DNA from: Hippophae tibetana
Taxonomy: Eukaryota > Streptophyta > Magnoliopsida > Rosales > Elaeagnaceae
Reading direction: 5' to 3'
DNA length: 64,000 nucleotides
Assembly (NCBI GenBank): GCA_037013495.1
Contig: JAZDXN010000026.1
Location: forward strand, 62,001-126,000
Notes under the pieces: generated by a model
Database searches by the model: none
The model's input: the letters and a program-made list of their open reading frames with translations, nothing else
Told to the model about the DNA's origin: nothing
Position numbers and translations under genes: made by a program
Part shown: positions 1-9,745 of the stretch, piece after piece
Position numbering within the stretch: position 1 is the stretch's first letter
Layout of the letters: each line of letters starts with the position of its first letter

Positions 1-3000
1 AAAATCGTTTTTGTACCCAAATTACATCGTTTACACCATTTATCGTGTGTTTAAAGTTTTTGAAGCACCGTTTTCATTTCACTTACTTCTGGTTTAATTC
101 AATAGAGCTATATAGGAGATATTGGTGCCAACCTTGGTTTGATTATTTATATTTTCAATCAAACCCATTCTTCAAAAAAAAATAAGAGAAGAGAAAAAGA
201 AAGAGGATGACGTTCATATTTTCAAAAATAAAAAAACATTTGGTAAATATGAGTTACAACTTTCAACGAAGATAACTTTTCACTCCGGTATAGAAACCAC
301 TATTATAATATATCAAATTGACGTTCGTATGAAATTACAAAATTTGGTTTGGTCCAGCCAAGGAAAATCGTTTTTGTACCCAAATTATATCGGGTAAATC
401 ACTTACCGAGTGTGTAACGTTTTTGACGCCCAATTTTCATTTCACTTACTTCTAGTTTAATTCAATAGAGCTATACAGGAGATATTGGTGCCAAGACAGC
501 ATTGTTTATTTATATTTTCAATCAGTCGCTATTCTTCAAAAAAATTAGAGAAGAGAAAAAGAAAGAGGATGTCGTTCATATTTTCAAAAACAAAAAAGCA
601 TTTGGTAAATATGAGTTACAACTTTCAACGGAGTTAACTTTTGACTCGGGTATCGAAACCACTATTATAATATATCAAACCGAAACTCGTATGAAATTAC
701 ACAATATATTTTGGTCGTGCCAAGGAAAATATTTTTTGTACCCAAATTACATCGTTTACACCACTTACCGAGTGTTTAAAGTTTTTGACGCACCATTTTC
801 AATTTACTTACTTCTAGTTTAATTCAATAGAGCTATATAGGAGATATTGGTGCCAACATAGGTTTGATTATTTATATTTTCAATCAATCCCTATTCTTCA
901 AAAAAAAAAAATAAGAGAAGAGAAAAAGAAAGAGGATGTCGTTCATATTTTCAAAAACAAAAAAGCATTTGGTAAATATGAGTTACAACTTTCAATGGAG
1001 ATAACTTTTAACTCGGGTATCGAAAACACTATTATAATATATCAAAACGAAGCTCGTATGAAATTACACATTATATTTTGGTCGCGCCAAGGAAAATCGT
1101 TTTTGTACACAAATTACATCGTTTACATCATTTATCGTGTGTTTAAAGTTTTTGAAGCACCGTTTTCATTTCACTTACTTCTGGTTTAATTCAATAGGGC
1201 TATACAGGAGATATTGGTGCCAACCTAGGTTTGATTATTTATATTTTCAATCAACCCCATTTTTCAAAAAAAATAAGAGAAGAGAAAAGGAAAGAGGATG
1301 TCGTTCATATTTTCAAAAACAAAAAAGCATTTGGTAAATATGAGTTACAACTTTCAACGGAGTTAACTTTTGACTCGGGTATCGAAACCACTATTATAAT
1401 ATATCAAACCGAAACTCGTATGAAATTACACAATATATTTTGGTCGTGCCAAGGAAAATATTTTTTGTACCCAAATTACATCGTTTACACCACTTACCGA
1501 GTGTTTAAAGTTTTTGACGCACCATTTTCAATTTACTTACTTCTAGTTTAATTCAATAGAGCTATATAGGAGATATTGGTGCCAACATAGGTTTGATTAT
1601 TTATATTTTCAATCAATCTCTATTCTTCAAAAAAAAAATAAGAGAAGAGAAAAAGAAAGAGGATGTCGTTCATATTTTCAAAAACAAAAAAGCATTTGGT
1701 AAATATGAGTTACAACTTTCAACGGAGTTAACTTTTGACTCGGGTATCGAAACCACTATTATAATATATCAAACCGAAACTCGTATGAAATTACACAATA
1801 TATTTTGGTCGTGCCAAGGAAAATATTTTTTGTACCCAAATTACATCGTTTACACCACTTACCGAGTGTTTAAAGTTTTTGACGCACCATTTTAAATTTA
1901 CTTACTTCTAGTTTAATTCAATAGAGCTATATAGGAGATATTGGTGCCAACATAGGTTTGATTATTTATATTTTTAATCAATCTCTATTCTTCAAAAAAA
2001 AATAAGAGAAGAGAAAAAGAAAGAGGATGTCGTTCATATTTTCAAAAACAAAAAAGCATTTGGTAAATATGAGTTACAACTTTCAATGGAGATAACTTTT
2101 AACTCGGGTATCGAAAACACTATTATAACATATCAAAACGATGCTCGTATGAAATTACACAATATATTTTGGTCGCGCCAAGGAAAATCGTTTTTGTACA
2201 CAAATTACATCGTTTACATCATTTATCGTGTGTTTAAAGTTTTTGAAGCACCGTTTTCATTTTACTTACTTCTAGTTTAATTCAGTAGGGCTATACAGAA
2301 GATATTGGTGCCAAACTAGGTTTGATTATTTATATTTTCAATCAACCCCATTTTTCAAAAAAAATAAGAGAAGAGAAAAGGAAAGAGGATGTCGTTCATA
2401 TTTTCAAAAACAAGAAATCATTTGGTAAATATGAGTTATAACTTTCAATGCAGATAACTTTTGACTCATGTATCGAAAACACTATTATAATATATCAAAT
2501 CGAAGCTCGTATGAAATTACACAATATATTTTGGTCGCGCCAAGGAAAATCGTTTTTGTACTCAAATTACATCGTTTACATCAGTTATCGAGTGTTTAAA
2601 GTTTTTGAAGCACCGTTTTCATTTTACTTACTTCTGGTTTAATTCAATAGGACTATACAGAAGATATTGATGCCAACCTAGGTTTGATTATTTATATTTT
2701 CAATCAGTCTCTATTCTTCAAAAAAAATAAGAGAAGAGAAAAAGAAAGATGATGTCGTTCATATTTTCAAAAATAAAAAAACATTTGGTAAATATGAGTT
2801 ACAACTTTCAACGGAGTTAACTTTTGACTCGGGTATCGAAACCACTATTATAATATATCAAACCAAAACTCGTATGAAATTACACAATATATTTTGGTCG
2901 TGCCAACGAAAATAGTTTTTGTACCCAAATTACATCGTTTACACCAATTATCGAGTGTTTAAAGTTTTTGACGCACCATTTTCAATTTACTTACTTCTCG

Positions 3001-5255
3001 TTTAATTCAATAGAGCTATACAGGAGATATTGGTGCCAACCTAGGTTTGATTATTAGTATTTTCAATCAATCCCTATTCTTCAAAAAAAAATAAGAGAAA
3101 AGAAAAAGAAAGGGGATTTCGTTCATATTTTCAAAAACAAAAAAACATTTGGTAACTATGAGTTACCATTTTCAATGGAAAAACTTTTGACTCGTGTATC
3201 GAAACCACTATTATAATATATCAAATCGAAACTCTTATCAAATTACACAATATGTTTTGGTCCCGTCAGAGAAAATCGTTTTTATACCCAAATTACATCG
3301 TTTACATCACTTACCGAGTGTTTAAAGTTTTTGAAGCACCGTTTTCATTTTACTTACTTCTGGCTTAATTCAATAGGTCTATACAGGATAAATTGGTGCC
3401 AACCTAGGTTTGTCTATTTATATTTTCAATCAATCCCTATTCTTCAGAAAAAATAAGAGAAGATAAAAAGAAAGAGTATGTCGTTCATATTTTCAAAAAC
3501 AATAAAACATTTGGTAAATATGAGTTACAACTTTCAACGGAGATAAGTTTTTACTCGGGTATCAAAACCACTATTATAATATATAAAATCAAATCTCGTA
3601 TGAAATTACCCAATATCTTTTGGTCCCCTAAGGAAAATCGTTTTTGTACCCAAATTACATCGTTTACATCACTTACCGAGTGTTTAAAGTTTTTGAAGCA
3701 CCATTTTCATTTTACTTGCTTCTCGTTTAATTCAATAGATCTATACAGGAGATGTTGGTGCCAACCTAGGTTTGATTATTAATATTTTCAATCAATCCCT
3801 ATTCTTCAGAAAAAAAAGAGAAAAGAAAAAGAAAGGGGATGTCGTTCATATCTTTAAAAAAACAAAACATTTGGTACATATGAGTCACAATTTTCAATGG
3901 AAAAAATTTTGACTCGTGTATCGAAACCACTATTATAAGATATCAAATCGAAGCTCATATCAAATTACACAATATGTTTTGGTCCCGTCAAATAAAATCG
4001 TTTTTGTTCCCAAATTACATCGTTTACATCACTTACCGAGTGTTTATAGTTTTTGAAGCACCGTTTTCAATTTACTTACTTGTGGCTTAATTCAATAGGG
4101 CTATACAGGAGATATTGGTGCCAACCTAGGTTTGATTATTTATATTTTCAATCAATCCCTATTCTTCAAAAAAAAATAAGGGAAGAGGAAAAGAAAGAGG
4201 ATGTCGTTCATATTTTTAAAAACAAAGCAGCATTTGGTAAATATGAGATACAACTTTTAATGTAGATATCTTTTGACTCGGGTATCGAAAACACTATTAT
4301 AATATATCAAAACGAAGCTCGTATGAAATTACACAATATTGTTTGCTCGCGCCAAGAAAAATCGTTTTTGTACTCAAATTACATCGTTTACATCATTTAT
4401 CGAGTGTTTAATGTTTTTGAAGCACCGTTTCCATTTTACTTACTTCTGGTTTAATTCAATAGGGCTATACAGGAGATATTGGTGCCAACCTAGGTTTGAT
4501 TATTTATATTTTCAATCAACCCCATTTTTCAAAAAAAATAAGAGAAGAGAAAAAGAAAGAGGATGACGTTCATATTTTCAAAAATAAAAAAACATTTGGT
4601 AAATATGAGTTACAACTTTCAACGGAGATAACTTTTGACTCCTGTATCGAAACCACTATTATAATATATCTTATTGACGTTCGTATGAAATTACAAAATG
4701 TGGTTTGTTCCAGCCAAGGAAAATCGTTTTTGTACCCAAATTATATTGGTTACATCACTTACCGAGTGTGTAACGTTTTTGACGCCCAATTTTCATTTCA
4801 CTTTCTTCTAGTTTAATTCAATAGAGCTATACAGGAGATATTGGTCTCAAGATAGCATTGTTTATTTATATTTTCAATCAGTCGCTATTCTTCATAAAAA
4901 TTAGAGAAGAGAAAAAGAAAGAGGATGTCGTTCATATTTTCAAAAACAAAAAAGCATTTGGTAAATATGAGTTACAACTTTCAACGGAGTTAAATTTTGA
5001 CTCGGGTATCGAAACTACTATTATAATATATCAAACCGAAGCTCGTATGAAATTACACAATATATTTTGGTCGTGCCAAGGAAAATATTTTTTGTACCCA
5101 AATTACATCGTTTACACCACTTACCGAGTTTTTAAAGTTTTTGACGCACCATTTTCAATTTACTTACTTCTAGTTTAATTCAATAGAGCTATATAGGAGA
5201 TATTGGTGCCAACATAGGTTTGATTATTTATATTTTCAATCAATCCCTATTCTTC

Positions 5256-5289
5256 AAAAAAAAATAAGAGAAGAGAAAAAGAAAGAGGA
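5256..5289 (+). other. Conserved purine-rich tract with variable A-run
   Basis: In the reference monomer, 34 bases are all purine except one T at 5265: nine As, then AAGAGAAGAG, AAAAAGAAAG and AGGA. The tract is present in every monomer. The A-run ranges from about 4 uninterrupted As (in AATAATAATAG variants) to about 14, and it accounts for most monomer length differences. Polypurine tracts and A-tracts are known to bend DNA and to affect nucleosome positioning; a role here is inferred. Confidence 0.75.
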
Positions 5290-5368
5290 TGTCGTTCATA
5301 TTTTCAAAAACAAAAAAGCATTTGGTAAATATGAGATACAACTTTCAATGGAGATAACTTTTAACTCG

Positions 5369-5379
5369 GGTATCGAAAC
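5369..5379 (-). promoter_or_regulatory. B-box-like word on the minus strand (speculative)
   Basis: The minus strand reads GTTTCGATACC, one mismatch from the RNA polymerase III B-box form GGTTCGANNCC. The word occurs in most monomers with CGAAACC; the CGAAAACAC classes lose part of it. A weak A-box-like TGGCGCGACC lies about 60-75 bases upstream on that strand, and T-runs formed by the A-tracts lie downstream. The A-box match is poor, so chance resemblance is quite possible. Confidence 0.2.
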
Positions 5380-5382
5380 CAC

Positions 5383-5392
5383 TATTATAATA
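5383..5392. other. AT palindrome TATTATAATA
   Basis: This is a perfect 10-base palindrome and one of the most constant parts of the monomer. It occurs in nearly all copies, with TATTATAAGA or TATTATAACA variants in a few classes. It sits between the CTCGGGTATCG block and the class-defining box. It could be a protein-binding or DNA-unwinding site; the sequence shows only the symmetry and its conservation. Confidence 0.6.
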
Positions 5393-5430
5393 TATCAAAA
5401 CGAAACTCGTATGAAATTACACAATATATT

Positions 5431-5445
5431 TTGGTCGCGCCAAGG
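5431..5445 (+). other. Class-defining variable box (TTGGTCGCGCCAAGG)
   Basis: Flanked by the constant ACACAATAT and AAAATCGTTTTTGTAC, this short segment exists in a few discrete states. They are TTTTGGTCGCGCC (5429), TTTTGGTCGTGCC (about 709), GTTTTGGTCCCGTC (about 3254), CTTTTGGTCCCCTAAGG (about 3618), GTGGTTTGGTCCAGCC (about 4700) and ATAACTTGTTCGCGCC (about 37711). The states follow HOR position, so the box is a practical marker of monomer family. It includes dense CpG in an otherwise AT-rich unit. Confidence 0.7.
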
Positions 5446-8400
5446 AAAATCGTTTTTGTACCCAAATTACATCGTTTACACCATTTATCGTGTGTTTAAA
5501 GTTTTTGAAGCACCGTTTTCATTTCACTTACTTCTGGTTTAATTCAATAGAGCTATATAGGAGATATTGGTGCCAACCTAGGTTTGATTATTTATATTTT
5601 CAATCAAACCCATTCTTCAAAAAAAAATAAGAGAAGAGAAAAAGAAAGAGGATGACGTTCATATTTTCAAAAATAAAAAAACATTTGGTAAATATGAGTT
5701 ACAACTTTCAACGAAGATAACTTTTCACTCCGGTATAGAAACCACTATTATAATATATCAAATTGACGTTCGTATGAAATTACAAAATTTGGTTTGGTCC
5801 AGCCAAGGAAAATCGTTTTTGTACCCAAATTATATCGGGTAAATCACTTACCGAGTGTGTAACGTTTTTGACGCCCAATTTTCATTTCACTTACTTCTAG
5901 TTTAATTCAATAGAGCTATACAGGAGATATTGGTGCCAAGACAGCATTGTTTATTTATATTTTCAATCAGTCGCTATTCTTCAAAAAAATTAGAGAAGAG
6001 AAAAAGAAAGAGGATGTCGTTCATATTTTCAAAAACAAAAAAGCATTTGGTAAATATGAGTTACAACTTTCAACGGAGTTAACTTTTGACTCGGGTATCG
6101 AAACCACTATTATAATATATCAAACCGAAACTCGTATGAAATTACACAATATATTTTGGTCGTGCCAAGGAAAATATTTTTTGTACCCAAATTACATCGT
6201 TTACACCACTTACCGAGTGTTTAAAGTTTTTGACGCACCATTTTCAATTTACTTACTTCTAGTTTAATTCAATAGAGCTATATAGGAGATATTGGTGCCA
6301 ACATAGGTTTGATTATTTATATTTTCAATCAATCCCTATTCTTCAAAAAAAAAAAAATAAGAGAAGAGAAAAAGAAAGAGGATGTCGTTCATATTTTCAA
6401 AAACAAAAAAGCATTTGGTAAATATGAGTTACAACTTTCAATGGAGATAACTTTTAACTCGGGTATCGAAAACACTATTATAATATATCAAAACGAAGCT
6501 CGTATGAAATTACACATTATATTTTGGTCGCGCCAAGGAAAATCGTTTTTGTACACAAATTACATCGTTTACATCATTTATCGTGTGTTTAAAGTTTTTG
6601 AAGCACCGTTTTCATTTCACTTACTTCTGGTTTAATTCAATAGGGCTATACAGGAGATATTGGTGCCAACCTAGGTTTGATTATTTATATTTTCAATCAA
6701 CCCCATTTTTCAAAAAAAATAAGAGAAGAGAAAAGGAAAGAGGATGTCGTTCATATTTTCAAAAACAAAAAAGCATTTGGTAAATATGAGTTACAACTTT
6801 CAACGGAGTTAACTTTTGACTCGGGTATCGAAACCACTATTATAATATATCAAACCGAAACTCGTATGAAATTACACAATATATTTTGGTCGTGCCAAGG
6901 AAAATATTTTTTGTACCCAAATTACATCGTTTACACCACTTACCGAGTGTTTAAAGTTTTTGACGCACCATTTTCAATTTACTTACTTCTAGTTTAATTC
7001 AATAGAGCTATATAGGAGATATTGGTGCCAACATAGGTTTGATTATTTATATTTTCAATCAATCTCTATTCTTCAAAAAAAAAATAAGAGAAGAGAAAAA
7101 GAAAGAGGATGTCGTTCATATTTTCAAAAACAAAAAAGCATTTGGTAAATATGAGTTACAACTTTCAACGGAGTTAACTTTTGACTCGGGTATCGAAACC
7201 ACTATTATAATATATCAAACCGAAACTCGTATGAAATTACACAATATATTTTGGTCGTGCCAAGGAAAATATTTTTTGTACCCAAATTACATCGTTTACA
7301 CCACTTACCGAGTGTTTAAAGTTTTTGACGCACCATTTTAAATTTACTTACTTCTAGTTTAATTCAATAGAGCTATATAGGAGATATTGGTGCCAACATA
7401 GGTTTGATTATTTATATTTTTAATCAATCTCTATTCTTCAAAAAAAAATAAGAGAAGAGAAAAAGAAAGAGGATGTCGTTCATATTTTCAAAAACAAAAA
7501 AGCATTTGGTAAATATGAGTTACAACTTTCAATGGAGATAACTTTTAACTCGGGTATCGAAAACACTATTATAACATATCAAAACGATGCTCGTATGAAA
7601 TTACACAATATATTTTGGTCGCGCCAAGGAAAATCGTTTTTGTACACAAATTACATCGTTTACATCATTTATCGTGTGTTTAAAGTTTTTGAAGCACCGT
7701 TTTCATTTTACTTACTTCTAGTTTAATTCAGTAGGGCTATACAGAAGATATTGGTGCCAAACTAGGTTTGATTATTTATATTTTCAATCAACCCCATTTT
7801 TCAAAAAAAATAAGAGAAGAGAAAAGGAAAGAGGATGTCGTTCATATTTTCAAAAACAAGAAATCATTTGGTAAATATGAGTTATAACTTTCAATGCAGA
7901 TAACTTTTGACTCATGTATCGAAAACACTATTATAATATATCAAATCGAAGCTCGTATGAAATTACACAATATATTTTGGTCGCGCCAAGGAAAATCGTT
8001 TTTGTACTCAAATTACATCGTTTACATCAGTTATCGAGTGTTTAAAGTTTTTGAAGCACCGTTTTCATTTTACTTACTTCTGGTTTAATTCAATAGGACT
8101 ATACAGAAGATATTGATGCCAACCTAGGTTTGATTATTTATATTTTCAATCAGTCTCTATTCTTCAAAAAAAATAAGAGAAGAGAAAAAGAAAGATGATG
8201 TCGTTCATATTTTCAAAAATAAAAAAACATTTGGTAAATATGAGTTACAACTTTCAACGGAGTTAACTTTTGACTCGGGTATCGAAACCACTATTATAAT
8301 ATATCAAACCAAAACTCGTATGAAATTACACAATATATTTTGGTCGTGCCAACGAAAATAGTTTTTGTACCCAAATTACATCGTTTACACCAATTATCGA

Positions 8401-9745
8401 GTGTTTAAAGTTTTTGACGCACCATTTTCAATTTACTTACTTCTCGTTTAATTCAATAGAGCTATACAGGAGATATTGGTGCCAACCTAGGTTTGATTAT
8501 TAGTATTTTCAATCAATCCCTATTCTTCAAAAAAAAATAAGAGAAAAGAAAAAGAAAGGGGATTTCGTTCATATTTTCAAAAACAAAAAAACATTTGGTA
8601 ACTATGAGTTACCATTTTCAATGGAAAAACTTTTGACTCGTGTATCGAAACCACTATTATAATATATCAAATCGAAACTCTTATCAAATTACACAATATG
8701 TTTTGGTCCCGTCAAAGAAAATCGTTTTTATACCCAAATTACATCGTTTACATCACTTACCGAGTGTTTAAAGTTTTTGAAGCACCGTTTTCATTTTACT
8801 TACTTCTGGCTTAATTCAATAGGTCTATACAGGATAAATTGGTGCCAACCTAGGTTTGTCTATTTATATTTTCAATCAATCCCTATTCTTCAGAAAAAAT
8901 AAGAGAAGATAAAAAGAAAGAGTATGTCGTTCATATTTTCAAAAACAATAAAACATTTGGTAAATATGAGTTACAACTTTCAACGGAGATAAGTTTTTAC
9001 TCGGGTATCAAAACCACTATTATAATATATAAAATCAAATCTCGTATGAAATTACCCAATATCTTTTGGTCCCCTAAGGAAAATCGTTTTTGTACCCAAA
9101 TTACATCGTTTACATCACTTACCGAGTGTTTAAAGTTTTTGAAGCACCATTTTCATTTTACTTGCTTCTCGTTTAATTCAATAGATCTATACAGGAGATG
9201 TTGGTGCCAACCTAGGTTTGATTATTAATATTTTCAATCAATCCCTATTCTTCAGAAAAAAAAGAGAAAAGAAAAAGAAAGGGGATGTCGTTCATATCTT
9301 TAAAAAAACAAAACATTTGGTACATATGAGTCACAATTTTCAATGGAAAAAATTTTGACTCGTGTATCGAAACCACTATTATAAGATATCAAATCGAAGC
9401 TCATATCAAATTACACAATATGTTTTGGTCCCGTCAAATAAAATCGTTTTTGTTCCCAAATTACATCGTTTACATCACTTACCGAGTGTTTATAGTTTTT
9501 GAAGCACCGTTTTCAATTTACTTACTTGTGGCTTAATTCAATAGGGCTATACAGGAGATATTGGTGCCAACCTAGGTTTGATTATTTATATTTTCAATCA
9601 ATCCCTATTCTTCAAAAAAAAATAAGGGAAGAGGAAAAGAAAGAGGATGTCGTTCATATTTTTAAAAACAAAGCAGCATTTGGTAAATATGAGATACAAC
9701 TTTTAATGTAGATATCTTTTGACTCGGGTATCGAAAACACTATTA
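5446..9745 (+). repeat. HOR A, copy 2 (partial, merges into HOR B)
   Basis: Monomers start at 5584, 5947, 6309, 6677, 7039, 7404, 7768, 8130, 8493, 8856, 9218 and 9578. Each is 5,445-5,446 bp downstream of its partner in copy 1. From 7404 onward the same monomers also form the first seven units of the 16-monomer HOR B, so this stretch belongs to both periodicities. The transition lies in the monomer at 7039. Its head (CAATCTCTATTC with a long A-run) is A-type, while its distal part, including the CATTTTAAATTTA variant, matches the B-type monomer at 12843. The overlap shows that one HOR was derived from the other by gain or loss of monomers. Confidence 0.88.
5575..5584. other. Linker palindrome AACCTAGGTT
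   Basis: This perfect 10-base palindrome closes most monomers, directly after TTGGTGCC. Alternative states are AACATAGGTT, AAACTAGGTT, AGATAGCATT and AACCTAGGGT, each tied to particular positions in the HORs. It contains CCTAGG, so an AvrII digest would cut most but not all monomers and would give a ladder. Any protein binding is unknown. Confidence 0.6.

Larger units (their letters stand above)
1..5445 (+). repeat. HOR A, copy 1 (15 monomers, ~5,445 bp)
   Basis: Monomers start at 139, 502, 864, 1231, 1593, 1958, 2322, 2684, 3047, 3410, 3772, 4132, 4496, 4858 and 5220; base 1 lies inside a monomer tail. Bases 1 to about 4,300 match 5,446 to about 9,745 almost exactly. The differences I noticed by eye are CCTTGG against CCTAGG near 134, a 12- against 13-base A-run near 900/6345, and CGTCAGAG against CGTCAAAG near 3264/8711. 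The match ends inside the monomer starting at 4132. There copy 1 has AAAACGAAGC followed by GTTTGCTCGCGCC, where the later copy has AAATCGAAGC and TTTTGGTCGTGCC. Monomers 4496, 4858 and 5220 resemble 139, 502 and 864, so the unit contains an older internal 3-monomer repeat. Confidence 0.9.
5220..5583 (+). repeat. Representative consensus-like monomer
   Basis: I use this monomer as the reference for sub-elements because it carries most majority-rule states: GATTATTTATATTTTC head, A-run plus purine tract, ATAACTTTTAACTCGGG (majority GACTCGGG), TATTATAATA, GGTCGCGCC box, TACCCAAATTACATCG and the AACCTAGGTT linker at its end. Its length is close to twice 181 bp. I looked for an internal half-repeat, and only scattered words such as ATATTTTCA recur, so I do not treat it as a simple dimer. 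Confidence 0.85.

Noticed and set aside
5256..5320. tRNA, rRNA or other structured RNA genes
   Set aside because: No cloverleaf, rRNA core motif or stable long stem is visible in the monomer on either strand.
5360..5380. Possible CENP-B box (TTCG...CGGG)
   Set aside because: The minus strand has TTCGATACCCGAG, but the required A and the downstream CGGG are not at the right spacing, so it does not fit the consensus.
5220..5583. Monomer as a dimer of two ~181-bp halves
   Set aside because: Only short words such as ATATTTTCA and AAATTACA recur between or within halves. I see no sustained alignment at an offset of about 181.
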